Shown here in pieces: positions 1-13,427 of a DNA stretch of 64,000 nucleotides. Position 1 is the first letter of the stretch. Every line of letters starts with the position of its first letter. The position numbers were made by a program, and so were the translations under genes. The DNA comes from Escarpia spicata (Eukaryota > Annelida > Polychaeta > Sabellida > Siboglinidae), in assembly GCA_963995525.1 (NCBI GenBank), contig OZ023217.1, forward strand, positions 27,517,587 through 27,581,586, written 5' to 3'. The notes under the pieces are model-generated. The model was given only the letters and a program-made list of their open reading frames with translations, ran no database searches and was not told the DNA's origin.

Positions 1-780
1 CAAATCGTTGATGTATATTAAGAATAATATAGGACCTAATACTGATCCCTGTGGTACCCCACTCAATACCGATTTCCAGTTTGAAGCCTCCCCATCAACT
101 ACTACACGTTGTCTTCTGTCAATCAGCCATTGTTCTATCCAGTTTATTATACCATTTCCTATGCCATGGGCCTTTAGTTTAAGCAGTAATCTTTGATGTG
201 GTACTTTGTCAAAAGCTTTTTGAAAATCTAAGTAGACAATATCTACTGGTGTTCCCTCATCTACCCACTTAGTGATGTCTTCCAAAAAACATAACATATT
301 TGTTAAGCATGACCTCGCTTTAAAAAAACCATGTTGAGATGGGTTTATCAAGTTTTGTTTAACAAGAAAATCCACCATGTGATCTTTAATTAGTCTTTCT
401 AATAATTTACAAATCACTGATGTTAAACTCACTGGTCTATAGTTCTCTGACTTGTTTCTCGAACCTTTTTTGAATAACGGTATAATGTTTGCTTCTTTCG
501 AACCACTCCCTCTTCTAATGACAAGTTGAAAACTGTTGCAAGTGGTATGCTAATTTGTTCTACAATTTCCAATAGTAGTTTGGGTGGAATACCATCCACT
601 CCAGGTGATTTATTTTCCTTCATAGCCCTTATTTTCTTAGCTACCATTTCCGGGGTTACAATTAATTGTCCTAAATAGTCTGAATCTGCCCCCTTGAACT
701 TAGCCTCTGGTATTGGCAGTGAACTAATATCTTCCCTGGTAAACACTGAACTAAAGTACTCATTCAGCCTGTTGAAGAGA
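1..780 (-). pseudogene. LINE reverse transcriptase fragment (CR1/L2/Jockey-like)
   Basis: The minus strand encodes part of a non-LTR retrotransposon reverse transcriptase. Visible motifs are NKSPGVDGIPPKLL near 570-610, a [17 protein letters not shown] block near 215-245, and [20 protein letters not shown] at 5-65. The frame breaks at about 470-510, and the copy runs off the left edge before motif C. Beyond about 780 the sequence changes to an unrelated repeat that recurs near 8.0 and 36.7 kb. The PGVDGIP signature is typical of the CR1/L2/Jockey group; the exact clade is not decided. It is a dead, truncated copy. Confidence 0.85.
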
Positions 781-1254
781 ATGGCAGTAAGTTGCATAAA
801 ATGTTCAAATACATCAGGACGTTTTTCACACCTGCATGGTAGTTTAGGCTCAGTAGTGTGCTGGCAGCCACTAAACCTATAGGCTTGTGTGAAAAGGATA
901 GTTGGCAGAAGAACTAACTTCAAAGAACTATTGCATCCATTTAGCCAGGCAGCAGTCACACTGTCTCAGTGTCTGCTGCTAAGTAAACTCATTAAGCCTG
1001 GAGTAACTAGAGGAATCTACTTTTCGTTGTAAATAATTAAATACTCTGATCACAGAAGCATAATGCAAATTCAACTTTTGCAACAAATCCATTGAACTCC
1101 AATACTACTGTATGGTTTACATCCTTGCCGAGTGCCACATTTTGTGCAACTTACTGCCATTCTCTTCAACAGGCAGAAAATCCTCCCAAATGCTATCCTT
1201 TGGCCTACCACCTTAAAACATGGTTATAGTCAAGTTGCCGCCCTACTATGTTCA

Positions 1255-3565
1255 GTATGGAACCCGGAAATAATTGGTAATGTAAGGTTCTTTTGCTGAA
1301 TCATGTAGGTCATGGGTTCCTCAACTCAAATCAGGGGCATGGCAACGCGCCATCCTTGAGCAACTTGTGGGAGCCAGGCAAATCCAAGATGGCTGCTGTG
1401 AACCTAGGTCAAATTAGAAAATATGTTACAATTTTTTGCACTGGAGCATGCTAGGAACATGATTTTGGTATCTATACATATGTTTTGGCATATGAAGAAT
1501 TCAAGGGAACTAATTCCAATGTTGCCCGACTGTGTTCACATGAAAAATGTCCACCATTTTCCAAAAAAATAGCCAAAATCGAGCATAACTTTTGATTTGT
1601 TTATGCTAGAGACATGATTTTAGTGTCCTTTCCAATATTTTGCCATATCAGGAATTCAATGGAACTATTTCCAATGATGCCCAACTACGAACACCTGAAC
1701 AAAATTCAAAATGGTCATAATTTGTACCGAAAATGGCCAAAATCGACCATGACTTTTGATTGGATGATGCTAGAAACATGATTTTTTTGGTGCATACGGA
1801 GTTCACTGGAATTTGTTCTAATGATTTTGTATTGATGTGACATGGCAATAAAGTTGTTGTTAAAATTGGGACGTTTGTAAGATCAACTTTATTTACAGTT
1901 CTTCATTTGCAATGATCAGTCATCATGGCTAAGCTATGAGTATGCTGATAGCTATACATACATGTACATGTATATGGCTACTTCTGACAAGAAACATACA
2001 AAAGATTTGCAAAATGGCATGCAGTAATCTGTATCTATCATACATATACAACATTTAAAAGTACAACATTCTAAGTTTAAAGTAAGAAGTACCCAATTAT
2101 AAATTTGCTGAAGCACAATGAAACACAATTTGAGAGCATTTTTTGTAATGAAAGGTTTCATTTGGACATTGACAATATGTATAAAGCATGACTTGGTAGT
2201 GAGCTCGCAGGATGTGGTAGGCCAGATTAGTGTCCGATATGGTCTTGATACATACAGCTTTCCTTCTGGTCCTTTTGGAGTAGAGCTCATACCTGGCAGA
2301 AGCCATGCTTGTGCCTTCATCAACACCATAGAGCGAGCAGAAGAATTTCCATCCAGTCTCCATCAACTATTAGAGAGTAGCACCCTCTTCACCGAAGACA
2401 GTGTAGAGGCCAGAGTGGTCACCAGACTTCAATACTGCAGACTTCAATAATTCAAGACTTTAATTCTGCTTATCTTCTGGGTGTGGAGTACACAGCTGAC
2501 AGCCCGTGTGCAGCTAGATCGATGGAGTGGGGCTATCCTCAACATCAATGAAAGTTCTTTCCTCCTTGGTCCGAAATCCCTCCAACTGCTTGGTATGCAT
2601 GTCAGGCTGCGATACTGTGTCCTATCCATTTGGTCATGGCAAAGCGATATACACATTGTCAATGTCCAAATGAAACCTTTCATTACAAAAAGTACTCTCA
2701 AATTATGTTTCATTGTGTTTAAGCAAATTTATAATTGAGTACTTCTTACTTTGAACTTAGAATTTTTTACTTTTAAATGTTGTATACGTATGATAGATAC
2801 AGATTACTGCATGCCATTTTGCAAATCTTTAGTATGTTACTTGTCAGAAGTAGCCATATACATGTACATGTATGTATAGCTATTAGCATACTCATAGCTC
2901 AGTCATGATGACTGATCATTGCAAATGTAAAACTGTAAATAAAGTTTATCTTACAAACGTCCCAATTTTAACAACAGCTTTATTGCCATGTAACATCAAT
3001 ACAAAATCATTGGAAACAATTCCAATTAACTCATTATGCACCAAAAAATCATGTTTCTAGCATCATCCAATTAAAAGTCATGGTCAATTTTGGCTATTTT
3101 CCATAAAAATGACGAAGATTTTGAATTTTAGTCAAGTGTTCATAGTCAGACATCATTGGAAATGGTTCCATTGAATTCCTGATATGGCAAATCATTGGGA
3201 TGGACACCAAATGTGTGTGTCTAGCATAAACTAATCAAAAGTTATGCTCGATTTTTGGCTATTTTCTGTGAAAATGGTGGCCATTTTGAAATTTGGTCAT
3301 GTGAACATAATTGGACATCATTGGAAATGGTTCCATTGCATTCCTCATGTGCTAAAATATGTGTATAGACACCAACATCGTGATCCTAGCATGCTCCAGT
3401 GCAAAGATGTAACACATTTTCTAATTTGACCTAGGTTCACAGAAGCCATCTTGGATTTGCCTGGCTCCATCCCGCTGATTTGAGTTGAGAGACCCATAAT
3501 AAATACATGATTCAGCAAAAAAACTTCCACTACCAACCATTTCCAGGTTCCAAAAATGGATACTC
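1255..3565. repeat. Large imperfect inverted repeat (foldback-like)
   Basis: About 0.95 kb at 1255-2200 is repeated in inverted orientation at 2640-3565. For example, the 20 bases at 2146-2165 reappear reversed near 2670-2690, and the ends at 1300-1345 match 3475-3525 reversed. The central 440 bp is less similar but still partly inverted. Each arm carries imperfect tandem units of about 170 bp with phrases such as ATGCTAGAGACATGATTT. There is no coding capacity. It could be a foldback or hairpin-type non-autonomous transposon, or two head-to-head insertions of one repeat. Confidence 0.75.
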
Positions 3566-4690
3566 GACTATTACAACACAGCAGTATATCAGACTTATGT
3601 AGAGAGAGAGAAATAAGTCTTAGCAACCTACCCCTGCCCCATGTTTCTGGATTTGTGGTGTGCACTGGGCACATTTTAATCCAGTTATATGTAATGACTG
3701 CTGTCTGTGCATACTGCATAACTGATTTCAAACTTGCCCAGCCAAGTGGTGCCCTAATACAAGATGCAGATATTCTGGCAAGTTGAAACTCTTTATTGTC
3801 TGGACAGTACTTGCAGTCTGCTCACGTTTACTATTTGTTGAAATGTTATCAGAGGTAGTCAACAGAGTTTGAAGCCATGTACTGGCTTTAGTAGTTGCAG
3901 TATTTGGTGAACTGGAGTATTTGTGTAGATAAAGTGGGAGAATGGTTGGGGGGTGCAATGAAGGTAACCAGTTGGGGTGAACATCACACGTCAAACCGGA
4001 ATGTTTGATGGTACTGACTGGGAAAAATTGAACGTTTTGGGAGCTTCTGTTCTTAGGGCAGAAACTAGGGGAGAAAGATATTTCTGCCGCTTAGGCAAAA
4101 AGTATTTCTGCCGCACAGTTTCTGCCACTCGAGCAGAAACGTGCCAACCCTGCTTCTAGGACTTATCTTTGCCTACGGTGAATTACTGAGAAATTAACTC
4201 TTGCATATTCCTTCCATAAACACCAAAAAATCAGCATAAACAAAAGAAAAGATTCTAGGGAAATAAAAATGATCCTAATTATGTTAACTAAATATGTTTT
4301 AACGTTTTTCTTACTACTCCCCGCAGCTATGTCTACCAAGATATCTACAATTTTACATAATCACAATGGTAAATGTTGTAATTTTTCAGAAAATATTGCT
4401 GATGAAAAGGTTAAAGCATATTTAGCCCAAATTATAAGGAATATTATTCAGATGTTTTACTATACATGTTGCAGCTATTACTTCACTCCAATTCAATCAG
4501 TATTATGTCATTAATTGCTACTGTTTTTAAGTAAAATGCATACATTCCAAAGTGACATGTATTTTATGCCAATCATGGCAATAAAGTATCTGTATATGAA
4601 CAAGTGTTTGAGGTATTGATGTATGATTCAGACTGAACAGGCCAAAGAACTGGACAATGAACTAACCATGACTGATTTATATGTCATCAG
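3566..4690. other. No gene seen
   Basis: AT-rich intronic or intergenic sequence. It contains a short local repeat of the phrase TTTCTGCCGC at 4079-4135 and nothing else I can name. Confidence 0.5.
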
Positions 4691-4838
4691 CTGGATGAAG
4701 GTGAGGAAGGAGCCCATAAGCTTGACCACCACATGCAGCAGTCACTCAATCTAATGACCGGTGGTGAACTGAGCGACTCAGATGAAGAGAGTAGTGGCAT
4801 CAGTCTGACTGACTTCAATATTGATGACATGCAAGCAG
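4691..4838 (+). CDS. Host gene, first exon visible in window (exon A)
   Basis: First of seven + strand exons whose phases fit one another. It follows an AG at 4689-4690 and ends before the donor GTGGGT at 4839. It opens in frame and ends in phase 1. It encodes about 49 residues that are acidic and serine-rich, including GELSDSDEESSGISLTDF, which looks like a disordered, possibly phosphorylated segment. The acceptor tract is weak, and an open stretch just upstream (4632-4690) is in another frame, so the 5' border is less certain than the 3' border. Earlier exons must lie to the left or outside the window. I do not recognise the protein. Confidence 0.7.
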
Positions 4839-5540
4839 GTGGGTGCATAGGATGAGTATGCATGCAAACATGTGTGCCTGCATGCATGGCACAAGATCAT
4901 ACATGTACCACCTAAATCTATATACCTTTTTGCAAGCTATGGAAATACTAATATTCATATTTCAGGATAATACACACAACATTATTGACAAATAAGAAAA
5001 AATATCTTGTAAAAAATAATGCCAGATCTATATCATCACTGAGTAACCATGGTAATTGAGTAAAAACCAATATGTATATAAACATATATGAGTCAATGTC
5101 CCAAAAGGTGTACAATTGTTAAAATCGTTCTTGCTCCTCACACCATGAATTATAAAGTCACGCTTACAAAAATGTTGCCAACAATTGGTCTCAGTACAAG
5201 CTTTCAGGACATGTATAGTTTGCCTGCATTTTTAATTTGTAAAATGGCAAAAGGTAAGGAGCCAAAAACGTCCAAAATGGGTTGTGCCAATTGACTCTTC
5301 CAAATTTGGAAGTACTACCATACAAAGTCATTGCTATATTTTCTATTTCTGATTTCACAGTGCAAATGGGGTATATTTTGGCAGTGTACAGAAACAAGGT
5401 CATATTTAGAAAATGAGTAATAAAAACATTACAATGTGTTTTCTATAATGACCACTTTTTTGCGAGTCCAGCCTCATCGGTTTAGATTGGTTCACTATAT
5501 TTTAATCATTGTTATTGCTGGGTATTTCAACATGTTTAAA

Positions 5541-6240
5541 GGTGGCTGCACCGGCTATTATAACCTTCTTTTGAATTAATAATTTCTACTATAAGTTTTG
5601 AAGATAAGCTAACCATTTTTTCTCACAGTTTGCGTCAGATACTAATATTAGTATTGTAGTTTTTATAAAAAGTCACATTAAGTAATACTTCCTGGTTGTT
5701 ACCAATAATAAAAGTGTCACCAGATGCTTGTTTTTTGCTTAGAAATATGACTTTACTGGCATGTGGCTTATTTCAACACAATTTGACAGACACTTCTATT
5801 ACTGTGATTTCCCCCCAAGGTTTTCGCGCTAAGTTGTCTCATGATATTGTGTTACGAAGGGCCATATGTTGAACTTGTTGTGGTAGACAAGATTGATTAA
5901 CACCTGCTGGGGTCAGTCACATGTCATTGCAAATGGCAGCTGAGGTCGGACATTATAGGAGAATAAATAAAACTACCGCCAGTATTTGGTGATTTGACAG
6001 CGTGATGCATTTAGGTAATTATAATACAACAGCATAGTGGCATGAGAATAATCAGACTGTTATGATCTGCATTCATGGTGAATGAATTCATGTTTGAACT
6101 GGGCTGACACACACATGATCGTCACTATGGAAACATTGTCAGTTTCCAAGAATCTGAAAAGGGACTTTCCACAGACACACTAAAAATACTAGTTTTTAAA
6201 GGACTGATTGGTGACATATCGTGATAGTGCCTTGGTTTTT
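5541..6240 (+). mobile_element. Truncated copy of TTAA-type MITE
   Basis: Starts with GGTGGCTGCACCGGCTATTA, the same terminus as the complete copy at 22725-23361. It shares long stretches with it, including a match of 6190-6236 to 23222-23275. It is cut off at 6241 by the AGTCCTTTGG element. The complete copy has TTAA flanks, suggesting piggyBac-type mobilisation. No coding sequence is present. Confidence 0.6.
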
Positions 6241-8662
6241 AGTCCTTTGGCCGAAAGTCCAAGGGACTATTGCCATCACTCTGCGTCCGCCATCCGACGT
6301 CCACCGTTAGCTGTCGTATCTCAGAAACCGTTCAGCAACTTTTTCACTTTTTCTGCACTGCCACTATGCACGAGAAATCTGTATTTGATTGAATCATTCT
6401 AAGGGCTGCCTACGGCCTCCAAGGACCCCAAAATTGGTAAAAATGTAACATTTTGCTTATTTTTTCAAAAACTGTTCACCAACTTTTTCTCTAATTTTGC
6501 ATATACATTTCATGTGGTAATGTCATTGTACACATTAAATCTGTATTTGATTGAATCATTCTAAGGGAACCTAATGACCCTTCAAAAAAGGACCCAAAAA
6601 TTGGTAAATTTTCACATTTTGCCAATTTTTTCAAAAACTCTTAAGTTACTTTTTCTCTAATTTTGCATAGACATTTCTTATGGTAGTGCCACTATACACA
6701 AGAAATCTGTATTTGATTAAATCATTCTAAGGGCTCCAAATGTCCCCTAAAATGCTAAATTTGTTAACTAAATGGTCTACTGTAGCAGCAGCTCTAGCAT
6801 GCTTCCAGTCCTTTTGTTCAAATAATCCCTTTTCCCACAATATCTGTCACACTTCACTGTGGCTGGCTGGTTAAAGTGTGACTAATCTGTAATTGGTCAC
6901 TGGCAGATGCTTGGGTCACTGTGGCTGGTGGTAGGAAGTATGACTAATCTGTAATTGGTCACTAGCAGAGGCTTGGGTCAACAAACTCAGCACCTTGTAC
7001 CAGAAACAGAACACTATTCCCCTTCCTAGGGCCTCCAGGGACTCCAAAACTGGTAAAAATGTAACATTTTGCCTATTTTTTCAAAAACTGTTCAGCAACT
7101 TTTTCTCTAATTTTGCATAGACATTTCATGTGGTAGTGCCACTGTATACAAGAAATTTGTATTTGATTGAATCATTCTAAGGGCTCCAAAGGTCCCCTAA
7201 AATATTAAATTTGCTAACTAAATGGTCTACTGTAGCAGCAGATCTATCATGCTTTTGTTCAACTAATCCCTTTTCCCACATCTGTCACACCTCACTGTGC
7301 CTGGCTGGTGAAAATGTGACTAATCAGTAATCGGTAACTGGCAGAGGCTTGGGTCACTGTGGCTGCTGGTTGAAAGTGTGACTAATCTGTAATTGGTCAC
7401 TGGCAGAGGCTTGGGTCAACAGACACCTTGTACCAGAAACAGAACACTATTCCCCTTCCCAAAACATCTGTCACATGCGGAGTCTGTGTCTTGCATGGAT
7501 ATCTATTTAATGCAGTTGCTTTATTAAGCAGGAAGTTTGTGAAATTTGTTATTCTTAGGCCACAGAAAAGTAATTCCCGGTTTCTCACCGATGCATGTAT
7601 TTAAAAATATGTGCCACAACATTTTATTTTCTATTATAATTATTCCTCTAAATGCAAGACGTGGTGCAATAAGTGAACAGTAAACCTGCAATCATTTTAC
7701 TTCCATCATAACCCTTAATGATCTGTAACTATGATTCACCGAAAAAACATTTGATTAATAATTACAGCGTTGTTTTATTTATGCAGAAACGGCAACAATA
7801 GGAAATACGTGTTCTTTTTATAGAAAACGTCAGTTTCTTTCTGTACCTGTCTACGTATGATAACCATTTGTCCGCCATGCTCACAATAAACATCACATGA
7901 ATGATAAAAGGAAGATCACTGCCACTTAACTTGTGGATTATTTATTATTATAAAACTGCTCTGCTACTGCTTGGTGGACAGGTAATTAGTGGCTCAAGTT
8001 CAAATACATCAGGACGTTTTTCACACCTGCATGGTAGTTTAGGCTCAGCCACTAAACCTATAGGCATGTGTGAAAAGGATAGTTGGCAGAAGAACTAACT
8101 TCAAAGCACCATTGCATCCATTTAGCAAGGCAGCAGTCACACTGTCCCAATGTCTGCTGCTATGTTTGTATGAATAGGCTTAATGATCCCAATACACCAA
8201 TGGCATGGCACAATGTCAGATAATAGAACTAGGTTAAACATCTTAACAATAACTAATTAGTTGAGTGGGGCTGTTTTTAAGTACCCCCGGTATTCATTTA
8301 TAACATTATCAATCTGTTCTCTTAGTTTTACACATAAAGACATAATCTGGCATAACGTAATAAGTTTTTGTAGGAGCACATTTGTACTTCCAGTGTATCA
8401 TTGCAACATAACATACAGACTGTGTGCCACATTTGAATGTCATGCATGTAATATTTCCATGCAATTCATTTGCATATATAATATAAACTTCAACAGCCGT
8501 TTTCTTCATTTTAACTTTTCGACCCTTGCCATGTTCAATGCTCCATAACTTCGCCAATTTTTGTAGCAGTCATAATTTTTGAAACCGTGTAAAGCAATTT
8601 TTCCGACTTATCACTCATTTGATCAGCCGGGGTCACATATAGACGTATTAGTCCAAAGGACT
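6241..8662 (+). mobile_element. Non-autonomous DNA transposon, AGTCCTTTGG family, copy 1
   Basis: It begins AGTCCTTTGGCCGAAAGTCC and ends AGTCCAAAGGACT, so the ends are inverted (AGTCCTTTGG/CCAAAGGACT). The body holds several units of roughly 190 bp, each with a phrase like CTGTATTTGATTGAATCATT, then unique blocks (7480-8100, 8240-8600). A full-length relative lies at 35030-37559 in the same orientation. There are no transposase-like ORFs. The superfamily is not evident. Confidence 0.7.
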
Positions 8663-8684
8663 TCAGGGCCTCTTGGCCCAATTT

Positions 8685-9545
8685 TAGTCCTTTGGGCCGA
8701 AGGTCCAAGGGACTATTGCCATCACTCTGCGTCCGCCATCCGCCATTAGCTGCCGTATCTCAGAAACTGTTCGGCAACTTTTTTTTAAATTTTGCATAGA
8801 CATATCTTAGGGCGCTACCACTATGCACGAGAAATCTGTATTTGATTGAATCATTCTAAGGACCCCGTAGGGCCTCCAAGGGCCCAAAAAGCTGGTAATT
8901 TGTCACATTTTGTCTATTTTTAGTCCTTTGCCTGAAGGTCCAAGGGACTATTGCCATCACTCTGCGTCCGCCGTCCAACGTCCGCCGTTAGTTGCCGTAT
9001 CTCAGAAACTGTTCAGCAACTTTTTCTCTAATTTTGCATAGACATATCTTAGGGCGCTGCCACTTTGCACGGGAAATCTGTATTTGATTGAATCATTTTA
9101 AGGGCTCCCTAGGTCCTCCAAGGACCCCAAAACTGGCAAAAATGTAACCTTTTGCCTATTTTTCCAAAAACTGTTCAGCAACTTTTTTTCTAATTATGCA
9201 TATACATTTTTCATGTGGTAGGGTCACTGTACACAAGAAATCTGTGTTTGATTTAATCATTCTAAGGGCATCAAAGGCCCTTAAAATGCAAAATTTGCTA
9301 ACTAAATTCTCCTCTGCAGCCGCAGCTCTATTTATAACAATGGGAAACCCTTTTCCAACAACATCTGTCACACGCGGAGTCTGTGTCTTGCATAGATCAG
9401 AGGTTGTCTTTTCTGTTATTTAAAAAACTATTCAGTAAGTTTTTTCTGTAATTTTGCATAGACGTCTCTTAGGGTAGTGTCACTGTACACAAGAAATTTG
9501 TATTTGATTGAATCATTCTAAGGGCATCTCAGGGCCTTCCAAAAA
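8685..9545 (+). repeat. Partial AGTCCTTTGG family copies in tandem
   Basis: Two further starts of the same family (8685 and 8929), each followed by the ATTGCCATCACTCTGCGTCC segment and the internal units of about 190 bp. The right terminus is missing. These look like truncated or nested copies. Confidence 0.65.
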
Positions 9546-10700
9546 GCTAAACCCTTTTCCAACAACATCCCACCCCAATGCAGCTAAGATTCTCTTGCTG
9601 CTATTGATTGAGGGAAACTGGTCACTGGCAGAGGCTTGTGTCAACATACAGATGCACTAGTTCCCTGTTAACCCATTAGCACTCAGCATGTTATTTCTGT
9701 ACAGTATCTGTTTCCTCAGAAGCTTGACCTAGATTCCCAAAAAATTATGCATGGTATTTTTTTTATTTTCTATAATTACAAGTAAGTGTTACTTTGAAGA
9801 GCATTGAATTATCTACATGATACCTTTTAGTATCTTGTTGCAATGAAATATGTTGACCATACTGAGCTTGTAAATGGTAATTTTTATAATGAATCACATT
9901 TTGAGAATGCATGTCATTGTTTGCGGTGTAACTTTTGTATGCGTAATTTTCTGCTGCTACAAGTTGCGTTCATCTGAAAAATTATTCAATTACCTATCTA
10001 ATGATAATACATATGTTGTGGTGTTGGAAATATATAGCTTTGGTATATTGTACACGAGGGTTGTGATAGGAAACTATTGGACATTGCGACAGTCCAGAAA
10101 GACAGTATGAGATGTGTCACTCAATATATGAAGTGTGACTTTCAGATACTTCATTTTGTAGTGCTATGGATTATGATGGGCCTCTCCATTAGCTCTCTAT
10201 ATATTTATTTGAAATATAGAATGATGTCATTAAAATATTTCAGAACAGGCTAACGTTAAGCTGCAACTGTCTTTGAGTTTGTTTACATTTTGACAAACTA
10301 CTATTTTATAGCACTAATTTTGAATTGGCACGACTAATGCTAATATATCCCACAAAATGACTTCTACAGGAAACAACGTTGGTGTAAATTACCATCCCAT
10401 TATTCTTACTGACAAAGACCTGTAAGTTAGGTGAGTAACACCTTCGAAGTTCTGACAGTAGGACACCGCCTTCGGTGAAGTCGAGACAAAAGTTTGACAA
10501 AGGCTTCAAGTTCAAACGGTCTATCACCATCCAGCTGACCCATTTTTTTTATTCTTTAGACTACCTTTTGCTCTCAAATAATCTGTCCTCTTAATTTTAT
10601 ACATAAAGACATAATCTGGCATAACTTTATAAATTTTTGTAGCAGCACATTTGTAGTTCCAATGTATCAAAAAACTGTTCAGTAACTTTTTCTCTAATTT

Positions 10701-11250
10701 TTAGTCCTTTGGCCGGAGGTCCAAGGGACTATTGCCATCACTCTACGTCCGCCGTCCTCCATCCGCTGTTAGCTGCCGTATCTCAGAAACCGTTCAGCAA
10801 CTTTTTCTCTAATTTTGCACAGACATATCTTAGGGCACTGCCACTATGCACAAGAAATCTATATTTGATTGAATCATTTTAAGGGCTCCCTAGGGCCTCC
10901 AAGGACCCCAAAACTGGTAAAAATGTAACATTTGGCCTATTTGTTCAGCAACTTTTTTCTAATCTTGTGTAGATTTATCTTAGGGTGCTGCCACTATACA
11001 CAAGAAATCTGTATTTGATTGAATCATTCTAAGGGCACCTAAGGGGCCCCCAAAGTGCAACAGTTTTACATTATCTAATGATGTTGTTTTGAGAAGGGCC
11101 CTTGAGACCACCCCCAACAGTAGATTTTGTGTAATGTGCCAGAAAGCCAGCAATATGACTCCACTCTGCAGCCTAGTGTATTGTTCCATTGAGACCTTGA
11201 CTAATCTTTAATTGGTTACAGGGCCCAGGCAGAGTAGACACACTTGACCC
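10701..11250 (+). repeat. Partial AGTCCTTTGG family copy
   Basis: Starts AGTCCTTTGGCCGGAGGTCC and continues through the internal TTTGATTGAATCATT units. It has no right terminus. The preceding 9.55-10.70 kb is AT-rich sequence in which I see no gene. Confidence 0.6.
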
Positions 11251-11767
11251 CTGTTAGACTGAACAGTTGTCTAAAACTTTTAAACTGTTATCTTAAAAAA
11301 CTATTGAATTTCCATAATTGCAAGTTGTGTTTATTTTGATGTTCATTTAATTATAATAAAATGGTGTGACTGTGGTGTCTATTGGTTAAATATGTATTGT
11401 CACCTACCTGTGTTTTTCATTTGTTGTGCTGTTGTTACTGAGATATTGATGAAAATATAATATTTGATAATGGCGATGCTAATTTGCATATTTTGAAAAA
11501 TGCTCAAGAGTGCCAGAGTGGCATCAAAGGACACATATAAGATATAGAAACTGCAAAAAAAATTTGTCCGGTCACTACTGCAAGGTTTTCTGGCCTACTG
11601 CCGGACTATGGTCAATATTACTTCCAAACACGTTTCTGAAAGAGCTGTAGTAATTGAAAATAGGCCTTTCCAGGAAACAACGCAGTGCTAAAATTATCTC
11701 CAAAGTATGGTTGGAACGATAGGTTTCCAAGTCACATGATACCTCTTGATTCTTATGAAATGGCATA

Positions 11768-12226
11768 CAGTAGTCCCCCTCTTATACGGCCCTTCTCACC
11801 GACGGCCACCCAGATTGCACGGCCATATTTTCATTGCATTAGCGTTGTCTAATACAAACCACCCCTCACTAGTGGCAACCCGTCTAACGTAGCCAACAGC
11901 CAGGGTTACAGGAAGAGTCTACACCTCAGCAGCGGCCAATTGGCAGCCGAAACTGCTATTTTTATATCACAAGTCGATGTGTATAACAAATTAAGTAGGC
12001 CTACCATACACACTTGTTGTGTTGAGTTGGCATTCGTAGTTGTGTTACCAATTACATTATCTAGGAAAAATCAACTGTTATTTTCCATATAAATGATGTT
12101 CACTGTCCATATGTTTTCTTTTCACATGTGACATTCATCGATGGTTCCCTCTCACCAGAGGCCACCTGCCTTATAAGGCCACTTTAGATTTGTTGAAGGG
12201 TTGGCTTTATAAGATGGGGACTACTG
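11768..12226. mobile_element. MITE with pogo/Tigger-like ends
   Basis: Ends are CAGTAGTCCCCCTCTTATA and, inverted at the right, the complement of TATAAGATGGGGACTACTG. TA dinucleotides flank both sides, as expected for Tc1/mariner/pogo target duplication. The element is 459 bp and has no ORF. Calling it pogo-like rests on the CAG start and the TA site only. Confidence 0.65.
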
Positions 12227-12270
12227 TATATATACTAGAAGATTCAAAAAGATTTTTCTGTTTACATGTA

Positions 12271-13427
12271 CCGTATTCGTTCTAATTAGCGTACATGCCC
12301 TAATTAGCGTACACCCCCATTTATGGCGATGTCGGGAATCCGTAATGCAATGTCTTCTCCCCCGATATCAGATTACTGCGACATTTGATGATCTTTTACA
12401 TAACATTTGTTCACATATATCTGGAGACTGCAGCGTTCTTGTATCCTCTTGACCACACATGAATGTATAAATAGCTGGTAACACTAAGCAACCTACATTA
12501 ATAGTACTAAACACGTAGTATATTCCAATGTTTGATCGAAAGGTGAATGTGTCCAACTCGGGCGACACGCTTACTTGGCATACGCATTAGCACACCCAAA
12601 CAGCGAGACGATGGTGCCACCTGGCGAATATACGGCTAACTATGTAGTAAGGGACTGGTTAGTATTTATTCTCTTGGAATAGGCAGTTTCGTTGTCGCAG
12701 AGCGGAGTAACCGAGTGTTTGAAAAAAATTATCTTGGTTGAATAAAAAATATCTGGGATAATACATACAGAATACATTCATAAATGGTCACAAAATTATT
12801 ATGTTACGATAAGAATGCAAGGGTATAAATTCAACATTATCCCAGCCATATTTACGTTTAGGAATTTTTTAGTCAACTAGCGCCCTGGTATGCATCAACA
12901 TACGCTGCTATATCGCTCATTTTATGCACGCGATGCGGTAACACATGACCGCAGCGGCGCAGACTAGCACAAACATGGTTGTATTTTCGTAATATAAATA
13001 TGCCTGGAATGATGAAACTAAGGTATCATAGGTATCAAAGTTAGGCAAAACTCAAGTTATAACGGCAAAATCGAGATGGGTCCGGATTCGACACAAGTGC
13101 CCTGCTTGCTTGCCAGCGATCGATGCCAGATTCTCTTGCTGGCGGCGTCGTCCATTTGCTCGCCGGTGAGCGATGCCGGACTCGCCGTAGTCCGCTTGCT
13201 TGCTGCTCGAACGTTACTTATACAGTAATCGTTTGTAGGTCGGGTGGAATTAGCCAAGTGCAGTTAAGTCTGCTCTTGCATCAACCAAGTGAGTTGGCCG
13301 GCAACGACGTTGTGTCTATTTAAACTTGGCTCATTTGGGTGTACGCTTAATAGGGACGATTTTTTGACATATTTCAGCGTCTCTAATATTTGCTAAGCGT
13401 ACTGTACGCTTAATAGAACGAATACGG
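12271..13427. mobile_element. CCGTATTCGTTCT MITE family, copy 1
   Basis: Bounded by CCGTATTCGTTCTAATTAGCG at the left and its near-inverse ending CGAATACGG at the right, with TA on both flanks. At 1157 bp it is the longest of three copies in the window (others near 32.4 and 49.0 kb). The interior has no convincing ORF. Confidence 0.75.
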
